Assembly: GCA_025618425.1 (NCBI GenBank)
Contig: CM046833.1
Span: 37,391,274-37,455,273, forward strand
Origin: Heliocidaris tuberculata
Taxonomy: Eukaryota; Echinodermata; Echinoidea; Camarodonta; Echinometridae
Length of the DNA stretch: 64,000 nucleotides
Reading direction: 5' to 3'
Part shown: positions 11,897 through 22,790 of the stretch, piece by piece
How positions within the stretch are numbered: the first letter of the stretch is position 1
How the letters are laid out: each line of letters starts with the position of its first letter
The notes under the pieces: generated by a model
Told to the model about the DNA's origin: nothing
Seen by the model: only the letters and a program-made list of their open reading frames with translations
The model's database searches: none
Translations under genes and position numbers: made by a program

Positions 11897-12077
11897 TAGT
11901 TTGCAAGCACAGACCCTAATTTGACACTTTATCAGAAAATCATTGTGTCTTGATAGAAGCCTAAACAAGCTACCAACTGGTCATATCAATATAGGAGCAG
12001 CTATAGTACAAAGCCTATGGTAGTCTTACAGTGCAGACACTCTTTTAGGACTGACCATGGTTTGTGCCTGCAAACTA
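11897..12077. mobile_element. 181-bp MITE with perfect 9-bp target duplication, copy 1
   Basis: TIRs are TAGTTTGCAAGCACAGACC on the left and, read backwards, TAGTTTGCAGGCACAAACC on the right. Both sides are flanked by CATACATTG (11888-11896 and 12078-12086). A second copy at 14708 carries a different perfect 9-bp duplication. Nine bp is the usual size for Mutator-like elements (MULEs), so a MULE-mobilised MITE is the best guess; the superfamily is not proven. Confidence 0.88.
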
Positions 12078-12102
12078 CATACATTGTACATGTATGTGTA
12101 CT

Positions 12103-12202
12103 ATACTCTCTCTCTAAAAAAAAAAAAGAGTGAATTTTCACTGTTTTCACTCCCCAGGGAGTGACGTCAGTGATCATTCGATTTTTTTTTTAGAGAGAGC
12201 CT
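12103..12202. mobile_element. Small inverted-repeat element (TCTCTCTAAAAAA tips)
   Basis: The left tip TACTCTCTCTCTAAAAAAAA is mirrored by TTTTTTTTTAGAGAGAG on the right. Between them lies GTTTTCACTCCCCAGGGAGTGACG, an inner palindrome around CACTCCCCAGGGAGTG. It sits 17 bp after the right target duplication of the 181-bp MITE. Low-complexity arms limit confidence. Confidence 0.5.
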
Positions 12203-12734
12203 ACTCCTAACAATGTAGCAGTCTCCGGTATCGATCCATAGTAAATGAGGAGTTAATACACAAATTCATAGATACATGTACATAGCTTTTCTGCTAAGAA
12301 AATATCATTCCTAAACCAGATTTGCTTTTTGCATATGATAAGCAGCATTTACTTATAGAGCTCTATTCATTCATCTTCTGTCAAAATAAATATGTAATCG
12401 AGACTTGCAAAAATTGGCTAGCTTTGGGTGTCTGTCTGGGTACCTCCAAAGAATAAAGCTTCGTTAATCATAACAATTTGAAAGGCTCTGAAAGCATCCC
12501 AACATACATTAGGCACATGGAAAAAGCGTTAAGGCTCTGACTACCATGGCTTTGGGGAATGCATGTTAGCTGGGAGGGGAGGGGTTAATGCGCTTGATCC
12601 TCGGAAAGCTGGTGAAAAACACTTATCCGACTTACGCGGCGAGGCTAGGGCAAAAAATCAATAGGACTCGACGTGGCCCTTCTCTGTAATAAGTCGGAAG
12701 CAAGGTGTTTTGGCTTCAGAACAGGATGCAAATT
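12203..12734. other. Unique sequence, no gene seen
   Basis: Mixed composition with no recognisable domain or repeat before the GA minisatellite begins. Confidence 0.5.
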
Positions 12735-12739
12735 TCCTT

Positions 12740-13990
12740 TTTGGGAAAAAGAGGTGAGAGGGAGAGAGAGAGGGAGAGAGAGGGAGAGAGAGAGAGGGAG
12801 AGAGAGCGAGGGGGAGAGAATAGAGGAAGGTTTGGGTGAATAGATGGAGAGAGGGAGAGAGAGAGAGGGAGAGAGAGCGAGGGGGAGAGAATAGAGGAAG
12901 GTTTGGGTGAATAGATGGAGAGAGGAGAGGAGAGGGAGAGAGAGAAGGAGAGAGAGCGAGGGGGAGAGAATAGAGGAAGGTTTGGGTGAATAGATGGAGA
13001 GAGGGAGAGAGAGAGGGAGAGAGAGCGAGGGGGAGAGAATAGAGGAAGGTTTGGGTGAATAGATGGAGAGAGGAGAGAGAGAGGGAGAGAGAGCGAGGGG
13101 GAGAGAATAGAGGAAGGTTTGGGTGAATAGATGGAGAGAGGAGAGGAGAGGGAGAGAGAGCGAGGGGGAGAGAATAGAGGAAGGTTTGGGTGAATAGATG
13201 GAGAGAGGGAGAGAGAGAGGGAGAGAGAGCGAGGGGGAGAGAATAGAGGAAGGTTTGGGTGAATAGATGGAGAGAGGGAGAGAGAGAGGGAGAGAGAGCG
13301 AGGGGGAGAGAATAGAGGAAGGTTTGGGTGAATAGATGGAGAGAGGGAGAGAGAGAGGGAGAGAGAGCGAGGGGGAGAGAATAGAGGAAGGTTTGGGTGA
13401 ATAGATGGAGAGAGGAGAGAGAGGAGGGAGAGAGAGCGAGGGGGAGAGAATAGAGGAAGGTTTGGGTGAATAGATGGAGAGAGGAGAGGAGAGGGAGAGA
13501 GAGCGAGGGGGAGAGAATAGAGGAAGGTTTGGGTGAATAGATGGAGAGAGGGAGAGAGAGAGGAGAGAGAGAGGGAGAGAGAGCGAGGGGGAGAGAATAG
13601 AGGAAGGTTTGGGTGAATAGATGGAGAGAGGAGAGGAGAGGGAGAGAGAGCGAGGGGGAGAGAATAGAGGAAGGTTTGGGTGAATAGATGGAGAGAGGAG
13701 AGAGAGAGGGAGAGAGAGCGAGGGGGAGAGAATAGAGGAAGGTTTGGGTGAATAGATGGAGAGAGGAGAGGAGAGGGAGAGAGAGCGAGGGGGAGAGAAT
13801 AGAGGAAGGTTTGGGTGAATAGATGGAGAGAGGAGAGGAGAGGGAGAGAGAGCGAGGGGGAGAGAATAGAGGAAGGTTTGGGTGAATAGATGGAGAGAGG
13901 AGAGAGAGAGGGAGAGAGAGCGAGGGGGAGAGAATAGAGGAAGGTTTGGGTGAATAGATGGAGAGAGGAGAGGAGAGAGAGAGAAGAAGA
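12740..13990. repeat. GA-rich minisatellite, 17 units
   Basis: The core AAGGTTTGGGTGAATAGATG occurs 17 times at intervals of about 65-80 bp (first near 12825, last near 13941), joined by GAGAGAGG / GAGCGAGGGG spacers of variable length. The minus strand is open in all three frames (about 470 codons each, Ser/Leu/Pro-rich) because the CT-rich strand of the repeat contains no stop in any phase. None looks like a real protein. The spacers vary in GAGA length while the core is nearly invariant, suggesting array growth by unequal exchange plus microsatellite slippage. Confidence 0.93.
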
Positions 13991-14202
13991 GAGATGAAAT
14001 AACATGGAGAGGGAGAAAGAGAGCAAAAGAGGGAGAGAAAGATAGAAAGAGCAAGAAAAGAAAAGAAGAAAGAGTAAGATATACAGAGGGAGAGAGACAG
14101 ATTGATAGACACAGCGCATGATAGAGAAGCGGGGGAGATGGAGAGTAAACCAGAGAAGTTGACGAAAGAGATGAAAATTGAGAGGTTACAGGTAAAACAT
14201 AT

Positions 14203-14278
14203 TGTCTGTTTGGAGCCAGAAGGGCCTTAACTCTTTACAACTGATGTGACTTAACGCCCTTCTGGCTCCGGAAAAACA
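14203..14278. repeat. 76-bp hairpin element, copy 2
   Basis: TGTCTGTTTGGAGCCAGAAG pairs with CTTCTGGCTCCG near the right end, followed by a decayed tip (AAAAACA in place of CAGACG). Flanked by ATAT on both sides (14199-14202, 14279-14282), consistent with a 4-bp target duplication. Confidence 0.8.
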
Positions 14279-14600
14279 ATATGATAAATACAGAATAGAG
14301 TAGCATAGCATGAGGAAAAGATAAGACTAAGTATGTGTGATTATTGCTAAAAAGTGGCAAACCGTTACTTATAACCTTCTGCATCTGGAATCTGCATGAT
14401 TGATTTCTAAAAGCTTTATGTTCTGTTTGAAAGACGCAAATAGGCACGAGTGCAATGTTTGCCTAAAAACTTGATTATGTAATCCCAAATCAATGCAAAG
14501 CATGTAATGTGGTATTAAAATCTATAATGGGTTATGTAGGGTTGAATTGTGACATGACAGTTATGCAAGTAATGTTTCACTCCATTACATCAAATCATCT

Positions 14601-14674
14601 CGTTAGAGCCAAAAGGACATTAATTCATACCTTTAACTTTAACTGTGAGTGAACACCTTTCTGGCTCTCAACAC
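14601..14674. repeat. Diverged hairpin element, copy 3
   Basis: CGTTAGAGCCAAAAGGACAT ... ACACCTTTCTGGCTCTCAACA keeps the arm order and spacing of the 76-77-bp family but lacks the CTG of the left tip and has several mismatches. Lies 34 bp before the second 9-bp-duplication MITE. Confidence 0.65.
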
Positions 14675-14707
14675 TCAAAGCACTATTGGATCATGGCGCA
14701 TGCATGC

Positions 14708-14887
14708 TAGTCTGCAAGCACAGACCCTAATTTGACACTTTATCAGAAAATCATCGTGTCTTGAGAGAAGCCTAACCCAGCTATCTACATCATGTCAATA
14801 TCAGGAGCAGCTATAGTACAGGGCCTATGGTAGTCTTACAGTACAGACACTGTTTTAGGACTGACCAGGGTTTGTGCCTGCAAACTA
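14708..14887. mobile_element. 180-bp MITE with perfect 9-bp target duplication, copy 2
   Basis: Tips TAGTCTGCAAGCACAGACC and, read backwards, TAGTTTGCAGGCACAAACC. Flanked by CATGCATGC on both sides (14699-14707, 14888-14896). Collinear with the copy at 11897, including TTTGACACTTTATCAGAAAA and AGGAGCAGCTATAGTACA inside. The two different duplications show independent insertions rather than a local duplication. Confidence 0.88.
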
Positions 14888-15137
14888 CATGCATGCTACT
14901 GTACATGTAACGTAGCATATTACAGGTTGGTTTAATAACATGGAAATACAAGATAGAGGGGGCTAATGCTAAATAAATCAAGTGCTCTCTGCATGTATAT
15001 GATTTCTTCAATCTAACATATCTGTTCCAGGTGAATCCATACTCTACTCAAACAATATAGGTAAAATAAACTGAAAGTCGAATTGTCTTCTTTTTATGTG
15101 TGATCTACTTAAAGACATCAAGTCAATGATACTCCAA

Positions 15138-15424
15138 TACTGTATAAGCCATAAATTTCGCGGCCATAAATTTTCGCGAATAGGACTAACCAGACTATTT
15201 CGCGAGTGGTTGAATTCGTGGTCAGAAAATTCTCAAATCTACAAACAGCGGTGATGATATACTTTTGCAAAGCGAAGTGGTGAATTTCTGACCAGGAGAC
15301 AACAAATTCAACCGACTTCTAATGTTGGCAATATTTTGGCGTGTTGTTAAATTCGCAACCCACTCACGCTTCGCAAAATTCACGAAAATAAAACCCCCGC
15401 AAAATATATGGCGTATATAGTATA
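15138..15424. mobile_element. Palindromic MITE with TTTCGCG-rich ends
   Basis: Left end ATACTGTATAAGCCATAAAT then TTCGCGG. Right end read backwards gives ATACTATATACGCCATATAT then TTTGCGG, with inverted TTCGTGAATTTTGCGAA / TTTTCGCGAATAGG inside. Non-coding, about 287 bp. A degraded relative (CTATTCGCAAAATTCATGAATA) lies near 57605. TA-rich tips suggest TA target use, unproven. Confidence 0.65.
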
Positions 15425-17055
15425 TCAAGGAAATGTCTTGGTTTCATTTAGTCATGTAAAACAATATATTATACACTGTACATAGCTAGGGAAAGACAGT
15501 ACTTTGTGTTGCAACAACAACAAAATTAATCAATTCTATTTTTCATCTCCTTTTGATATATAACATCTGATTCCGAATTGATGAGAGCTTTGCAGAGCAG
15601 ATGCTAGGTTTCAAATTTCTTATCAATCTTGATTTTGTTATTTTGAACAAGAAATTATTTTACTCTCAATTTCAGATATATATGTTAACTAGTTGGTCAC
15701 ATATGGTCACATATTCCTAATAAGTAATATATTCTCATATTCTTTCGGAAACTATGAAATGCCATTTTTCTGCCACTGTATGACCCTTCAGTCAGGATGC
15801 TTATTCCCTTAAAACTATAGTTGAGTTCTGGTCATGCAATTACATTGTGAAAGAAACTGTCTGGAAGGAATAGGAAAGGTTGAAAAAAGTAGTAAACAAG
15901 AATTTGTGTACACTGTGAGGTTTTGGAACCATCAAAATTATAAAACAATGACTCAATATTGTTGAAAGTTACACGCACTGAACAAAGAAGTGTGTACATG
16001 GGGCTACACACACACATTTGGCATGGGTGTGTAGCCCCACATCCGAACATTTCACCTATTTCTCATCTTATTTCAAATACTAGGGCATTTCTTTCATGAC
16101 ATTCTTCCAGACAGATATAAAAAGAATAATAAGAAAGCTCACAAATAATGTTTCACCTCAACTTTACCTTTTAGGCATAATTCCTCAATTATCTATTCTC
16201 TCAATAGAACTGGCATAAAACTAATGTCCTTTGCCAAACATAAATCTACATTTGCCACTCTCCGCCCAGGTGATTTCTCAAATGCTGTGTGACCAAATCC
16301 GTAGCTCTGCAAAAGCTGCGATAATGAAGGGGCCTTGAGCATTTTGCGCTAAAGGTATGAGTATTATACAAGAAGACAATATCATTATTATAAAGCAATT
16401 ATATAAATGCGTGAAGCACTCAAGCATTTAAATTAAAAATATAAACCTACAAAAGCCAATTGTTGTCTACAACTTCAGTTGCTTTAATTTCAATAGATAT
16501 CCAACGACAATAACACATGAGCCAATACATATCCCTTGATAGCCTGATGAGGATTTCATTGTCGTGGGTGGCACAACCTTGGTGAAATTGATATGCATCT
16601 CACGCTAGACTAATAAAAATAGTTTGACAGTAACGACCAGAATCGAAACGAGGTTTAAAAAAAGGACGCAGATCCATCATATCTGTCCAGTTACGTTAAC
16701 AGGCATTATCGGCACAATAACCACATCGCCGCTTGAGCCGATTTAGTGATGCATTAGTGATGAGGATATGAATAATTTGCGAATCAATTCCGTGACCGTA
16801 ACGGCGGGAGGAGAAGTTGCCAGCGATTTTTCCCCCCACGAGGGCACAATTGAAACGTCAAAAAATGGCGGAGGAAGGGTTCATTTTGCGGGGTCCCGCG
16901 AGGCTGGAAATTCTAGAGTCCACAACGTCAAAATATTTTCTCTCTACGACAATGTTGATGCTCCAGTTATGCATGCGTGTAGGTTTTGGGCAATATCTGA
17001 AGCTGAAATATAGAATTAAAAACAGATATAATACCAGGGGAATTAGGATTTACTG
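15425..17055. other. Unique sequence, no confident gene
   Basis: A perfect hairpin, TGGGGCTACACAC / GTGTGTAGCCCCA, lies at 15999-16039. The part from 16500 to 17030 has balanced composition and little repeat, but its frames (for example 16768-17013) have no recognisable domain. It could be a conserved non-coding or regulatory segment; that is speculation. Confidence 0.4.
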
Positions 17056-17059
17056 CTCT

Positions 17060-17138
17060 TTCTATCTCTCTCTCTCTCTCTCTCTCTCTGTCTCCCTCCC
17101 CTCCCTTCCCCCCCCCCCTCACTTGCTCTCTTTCTCCT

Positions 17139-17174
<36 letters not shown>

Positions 17175-17340
17175 TTTCTCTCTCTTTAGTTTCTCTTGCC
17201 CTCTCCAATTTCCTGTATCAATTTCACAATCTTTCTCTCTCTCTCTTTTTTTCTCTCTCTCTCCCTCGATCTCTCTGCATCTATATCTATCTATCTCTCT
17301 ATCTCTCTACCTATTTACATGTCTCCATGTCTCTATCCAT
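17060..17340. repeat. CT-rich microsatellite block
   Basis: (CT)n with a run of about 9 C, an (AC)n patch and ATCT repeats. The frames over it are low-complexity Ser/Leu stretches. Confidence 0.9.
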
Positions 17341-17900
17341 TTAACTCTCTTTCCTTGTCCATTAGAAAATTACACAAATACATTTCAAAAGTCCCTCTCA
17401 AATACATGCCTGCCACCATCTTCACGTGCAGTGTGACAAGTGTTTTGATATATCTCCTGCATGCCCTGGGGTACTTTGATGACCCACAGGTTACAAGAAG
17501 AAGTAGAAAACGCAACAAAATACAAGAAAGGGGAAAAGAACGACCGCGAAGTGGAGAAACAACCAATCTCTCCAAATTACCTCCTCCCGCTTCCCGCCAA
17601 TTTTCGCGCAAATCGGCTTTACGGGAGGCTCCCCCCGTTCTCGTCGCAGGAATTTACCTGCGTTTGAGGCGCAAGCTGGGGAGAGGCGCTTGTGCATTTA
17701 GGCCAATTTATATACGATTGTCTAGGGGAAGGAGCTAGAATGAATGAGATTAGTAAAGGTTGTTTGTTTAAGTTCAAGTATAGCTAACCTGTTGGACGGT
17801 GGGATGTTACCAAGGATATGTTCTGACAGTTGGGATGCCTTCCTGGAGGAAAAGGATGCACTTTTGCTGGCTGAATCTCTAAAAAAAAAATCATCCGCTA
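17341..17900. other. Unique sequence, no gene seen
   Basis: Several short overlapping frames on both strands are open but share no known motif. Composition is close to 50% GC around 17570-17700. Confidence 0.45.
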
Positions 17901-17904
17901 AGAG

Positions 17905-18995
17905 CCAGAGAATATCGTTTGGTTGGAAGCCAGAAGGACATTAACGCATGTCGCTTTACATGTCTGTTCTCTGGCTACATAATCATTTGCTGAGAGCCAG
18001 AAGGGCATTCATTATTCACTTTAAATGGAGTTAACACCCTTTTGACTCTAAGTAGATGACATAACATCACAGTGTATCAGTCTGTTTCTCTGGCTATATA
18101 AGAGCCAGAAGGGCATTAACTCAAGTCACTTTGCTTGGAGTGAACATCCTTCTGCCTATAAGTAGAGGATTAATGATAACACAGTTCAATTATATATGTT
18201 CCTCTGGCCATATAATCAGTAGTTGAGAGCTAGAAGAGCATTAGAAGAGCATTAACTCTTTCACTGCCAATGTCACATATATGTGACAGACAGACGTGCC
18301 ATTTTCATTCACCAATTGCTCCACCACAGGAAAGGTATATGGTGGTCAATGTATATCAAAATTTTGAGCATAAATCAAGCATTCTAAATATGTGATTATA
18401 ATTATATCCTACCATAGAAATTTTCAGAGAAAATTGCAGATTTTTAAAAGGATATTACCTTATTTCAACATTAAACAATAGTAAACAAATGAGAAACTAA
18501 AAAATAATGGACAAAAAATAAACTGAAATGTAATTTTCAATAATTCTTATGAATAAAGTTGGGTAAAGGAATAATGTTAATTGGTATCATAAGAAATGGT
18601 AATAAATTTCCTACAAGTTTTGTCCACAATATTTTGTGATATAATACTGTAGATGGTTAATGAAGTACAGGCATTTGAAAAGTAAGCATTGATCACATTT
18701 TGGTAAAATCTTAAAGAGAGCTAAACCCCTTGGTAGAGTCAGAGTTAACTCAAGTGACTTTACATGGAGTGAACGTCCTTCTTGCTCTAAGTAGTAGATC
18801 AATAATACGTCCAAATGACATATGTTCCTCTGGTCTATCATCATGTTTGGACCCAGAAGGGCGTTAAGTCCCATCATTTTTACAGATTTAATGCCCTTCT
18901 GGCTCCAAGCTGACGATATAATCATTAGTTGATAGCCAGTAGGGCATTAAGTCATATCACTTTACTTGGAGTTATGCCCTTGTAACCCTCAGCTG
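17905..18995 (+). repeat. Tandem array of hairpin units interrupted by a transposon
   Basis: About six units, each a hairpin of roughly 65-75 bp (arms GAGAGCCAGAAGGGCATTAA and GAACATCCTTCTGCCT-type) plus a linker with TCTGTTCCTCTGGC and TATAATCA. Left arms start near 17921, 17992, 18101, 18224, 18847 and 18931; right arms carry ACACCCTTTTGACTCTAAG, ACATCCTTCTGCCTATAAG, ACGTCCTTCTTGCTCTAAG. These are the arms of the dispersed 76-77-bp hairpin, here in a different unit arranged head to tail. The fourth unit is split at its TTAA by the element at 18256-18744. Confidence 0.75.
18256..18744 (-). mobile_element. TTAA-flanked MITE, family B, copy 1 (nested)
   Basis: Flanked by TTAA (18252-18255, 18745-18748). 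Ends CTCTTTCACTGCCAATGTCA and, read backwards from the right, CTCTGACTCTACCAAGGGG. The same sequence in the opposite orientation lies at 25075-25555. It sits exactly in the ATTAACTC of a hairpin arm; removing it with one TTAA restores the GCATTAACTCAAGT order of the neighbouring unit at 18114. A perfect palindrome GTCACATATATGTGAC lies near the left tip. No coding capacity. Confidence 0.88.
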
Positions 18996-20555
18996 AGATT
19001 TTTACCCTCTGTTTCTCTATCCTTCTTACATGTACTTAAAACACAGTCGCAAAGACTTTTTAAAAAATACAACCCACCCAATTCTATTGTACTGTATTTA
19101 ATATTTTGAAAACAAAGATTATCTGTACAAAGCCTATCCCATCAGGTTTTCTTATCTCTTTTCCCCGATAAATTTCCCTGTATTTCTTCATGCACATAGT
19201 AGGAAAAAAATGTTTTAATTTCATGAACATGCCAAGAAGGATTTCTGGATAATCCTCAGTCTGTGTCCTGAAGCTTTTAGTGTAATCAATGCTGTAATTT
19301 CCATCCTGTTATCTCTTTTTTGTATTTTTCCATCTTTCCAGAACCTATTTCATTTTGCAAATCTATTTTTCCTTTGAATATTAAAATCCTTGAAAATTGT
19401 ACACAACTCCTTCTGTGACATCCCAGATGCTTTTTGCTTATCACTAGCTTTCTCCTTACACTAGCTGTTTCGTCACATTGAGACCTTTTAAAGATTCTTG
19501 ATAATGTTGCTTTCTTTTTTCTAATCTTGGACCATTTTTTTCCAGCATTTAGATTATATTTATCAAATATCTCAAATAATATCCCAAAGAATGTTTCAGC
19601 GGCGATGTTTTTCTAGGAAACTATTTAAAATGAGCTGTTCAAGTTTTCTTTCCACTGTTAATTGCATTTTTAAAGTTGTCTTCTATGTTGGTAAAATTTG
19701 TTACATACTTTCTATTGTTCAATACATTTCTTATGTTCTTTTCATAGTTGACCTGTTGACTACTGAATTCTTTAACACTCATAGGTTTATTACCTGTAAT
19801 CTATGGGTTAATTGCATTTCTGATGTTATTCTCATTGCGAATTACATCTAGTATTTTTCAAATGTTTTACATCTGGAATACTCAATGCAGCAAATATAAA
19901 ATTGTGCCAAAAAAACCCTCATACTCAAAAAGTCTTCTATTCCAGTATAAATGCACTCCCATTCCTAAAATAATCTCTACAGCAGGTTCATGGCAACGGC
20001 ACTGCCTCCTTCTCTGCAGTGTTAAACCTAATCAACACGTAGCCGTAACCTTCAACCCTAAATTCCATTTCCAGCCGTCCCCGAGTTCGATAACAGCCTA
20101 CCCCAAGGTTCAATGACTTCCGTGTAGCTGCGGCTAAATTTTGGAGATTGCGTTACGCCGCTCGTTTTTCATGCACGGAGGCCCTTTGGCAGGCGTACCG
20201 TGACTGTGGAGTGCCGCGACGATAATGTTAATGTGCTTATTCTGCTGGGCGTAAAATAGGTATTTGTTGTCTGTAATGGGAGGAATGGATGATGTATGTA
20301 GACTGTACGTGTAGCTACAGGTTATTGCCTGGTGTTATTCTTGGCGTTGAGTCTGAGGAGTATAGGTCAATGGCTTTTTTTGAAAGCTATTATTATTATC
20401 ATTATTGTTTTTATTGTCAAAGGATGGTAATTCCATATTCTACTCTCTCTTTCGAGCTTCTGTTTCTCCATCTCCGTATCACTCTCATACCCTCTCTGCA
20501 TCTTTTTCTCAAGCTATCTAACTCCCAGTCTCTCTGTCTCTCTTACTCCTTCTTT
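18996..20555. other. AT-rich sequence, no gene seen
   Basis: Frames in 19591-20116 translate to hydrophobic residue mixtures without a motif. TTAATTGCATTT-type phrases recur near 19660 and 19805. A GC-richer patch at 20040-20230 has no recognised feature. Confidence 0.45.
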
Positions 20556-20559
20556 GCTC

Positions 20560-20606
20560 TTTTTCTTTCTTTCTTTCTCTCCCTCTCTGGCTCTTTTTCT
20601 TTGTCT

Positions 20607-20644
<38 letters not shown>

Positions 20645-20862
20645 TATAGCTCTCATCTTTCTTTCACTCTTTCCCCCTCTCTCTCTCTCTCTCTCTTGCC
20701 ACATTCATCTCTCTTCTTGCTCACTCCCAGTCCCTCCCCCTCTCCAATCTTGCTCTTTTTTTTTCTCTCCCTTTTCCCCTCTCTCATCATTCTTTCACGC
20801 TCCCTCTCTTTCTCTCTCTCTCTCCCCCCCCCCCCTCTCTCTCTCTCTCTTTCTCTCTCATG
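20560..20862. repeat. CT-rich microsatellite block
   Basis: (CT)n of 40 bp at about 20605-20645, further CT runs and a run of about 12 C. Overlapping Ser/Leu and Arg/Glu frames on the two strands are composition artefacts. Confidence 0.9.
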
Positions 20863-21064
20863 TATGCACATAAACACTTTCTTGATGCAAATAAATGTAT
20901 TCTTGAAGAATGAACTTTTACCTCACTGCAGTGTATCTGAAATTAGAATACAAGGAATTTTCTGCATTCACATATCTGCAGTAGATATTAAAGAAGTACA
21001 TGTTTATGATGCTTAATTTTATTCCTCCTCGATAAAAAAGAAATCAAAATAATAATTATAGTTT

Positions 21065-21145
21065 TGTCTATTGAGAAACAGAAGGGCATTAACTTTATAT
21101 ACATGTAAAAGTATATGGTTTAATACCCTGCTGGCTTTCAGCATG
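21065..21145. repeat. Diverged hairpin element, copy 4
   Basis: GTCTATTGAGAAACAGAAGGGCATTAAC is answered by TTTAATACCCTGCTGGCTTTCAGCA. Same arm order as the 76-77-bp family but several mismatches and no clear flanking duplication. Confidence 0.6.
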
Positions 21146-21424
21146 TGGACTTGTACTTTGTTTATTGCCACTGCCTCCATGTATAGAGAGAAGAAAAAGA
21201 AAGGGGTTATGATGTCCTTGAGTTCATGCTTGTGAACAAAGGCATTTTCTGATACTTTCAGTATTCCTTGACTTATTGCCAGAATTTATTAATGCATGAT
21301 AGGTCCTTCCTTCATCCATAATATTAATAAAAATATTTATTCATACTATTCAGAATATCAATAAAAATCATTGCAATATGTTTACATTTATTAGCCAGTA
21401 CCCATTGCCAGTGATATCATACAT

Positions 21425-21501
21425 CGTCTGTTTGGAGCCAGAAGGGCGTTAACTCTGTGTTACAGGATATGAGTAAATGCCCTTCTGGCTCCGAACAGAC
21501 G
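21425..21501. repeat. 77-bp hairpin element, copy 5
   Basis: CGTCTGTTTGGAGCCAGAAG pairs with CTTCTGGCTCCGAACAGACG almost perfectly; the inner arms GGCGTTAACTC and GAGTAAATGCC continue the stem, giving about 31 paired bases per arm. Flanked by ACAT on both sides (21421-21424, 21502-21505). The best-preserved copy in the window. Confidence 0.88.
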
Positions 21502-21505
21502 ACAT

Positions 21506-22190
21506 GTTCTCTATCACATATTTATAATGCGTGTGAAATTTTAGTGAAGACAAGGCTTCCTCCTATAACTATTGATAATATTATCAACAAAATACATAAG
21601 ACTATCCATTTTCTTTTAGAGATCTAAGCTTACAATTTCCCACTATTTCCAAATAAAATCATTTCTTACAGAGAACCTTGTCCATTCCACATGTCGGAAA
21701 TAGCTGACAAGACACCTTGAAGCCCCTCTGCTACATTGTAGATGCTAGAAAAAATCCTAACTCAGCCCAACCAATTTTTTCTTCCAAAATAAAACCAACT
21801 AAAATACCTGTTTTTCTCTCAACCGTTTAATACAATAACCTAATTGTAGCTGTAACACGCTGCGCAGCTGCTTCACTCGAGACAAATGCTTGACAACAGG
21901 AACTAGTTTTTCCCCCTTGCCATCGAATAACATCTTCTTAGCTCAAATGCCGCTGCTTGTGACTTGTTTTTCTCAATGAAATGTCACAGAGTGGTTATGC
22001 ACTTCTTTGCAACATCCATGAACATTGTGGATTTCTATAGCATACAAGTGGATGTAGTGTAAATACGGAAGATAGGATTTGGAGCACTGGATTTAGAGCA
22101 CAACCAACCTTCTTTGGTGTATTCTCAAATTTTGAGGATGCTTCCGGTAATTTTGCTAACCAAATTCATTATGACGAAGTGTGGGTTATA
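21506..22190. other. Unique sequence, no gene seen
   Basis: No recognisable domain or repeat, except that GGATTTAGAGCAC...GGTGTATTCTCAAA (about 22088-22130) has a diverged partner near 23093-23133 (CAGATTTAGACCG...GGTGTATTCTCAAA), suggesting a dispersed repeat. Confidence 0.4.
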
Positions 22191-22191
22191 C

Positions 22192-22790
22192 TCTTTCTCT
22201 CTTTTTTTGAATCATCTTTTATATATTTCAAATCTCTACTGAAATATCAGTCAATGCTTATTCAAACAAAATTGGTTTCATTTGTCATAACTATGTCACC
22301 TACTTTTCACTGCCTAAACTGTCTCAGTCTCTAGAAATATCTTGATTTATTTCTTCCCCCCTTTCTCTCTTTCTCTCTCTCTCCATTCCCCCTCTCTCTC
22401 TCTCTCCCTCATTCTCTCTCTCCCTCCCTCTCTCTCTCCCTTTTTCTCTCCCCCTCTCCCTTCCCTCTCTCCCCCTCTTTCTCTCTCTTTCTCTCTCTCT
22501 TTCTCTCTCTTTCTCTCTCTTTCTCTCTCTCTTTCTCTCTCTTTCTCTCTCTTTTCTCTCTCTCTTTCTCTCATACTTTTCTCCTGCATATCCTGTTTTT
22601 CTCGCGCACTCTCCCTCTTTTTCTATCTATGTAAATATCTTTCTTTTTTTTTCTCTCTCTCTCTCTCTCTTTCTATATATCACACCATCTCTCAATTGCT
22701 CTTCTTCTCTCTCTTTCTCTTTTTCTCTCTCTCTTTCTATCTATCACACCCTCTCTCAATCACTTTCTTCTCTCTCTCTATCTCTAGATA
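22192..22790. repeat. Long CT-rich tract
   Basis: (CT)n and (CTTT)n over about 450 bp from 22360, with TCTATCTATCACACCCTCTCTCAAT-type phrases appearing twice (about 22672 and 22737). The 149-residue frame is low complexity. Confidence 0.9.

Noticed and set aside
12645..14119. Three overlapping minus-strand frames of about 470-480 codons
   Set aside because: All three phases are open over a GA/CT minisatellite; the products are periodic Ser/Leu/Pro strings with no domain.
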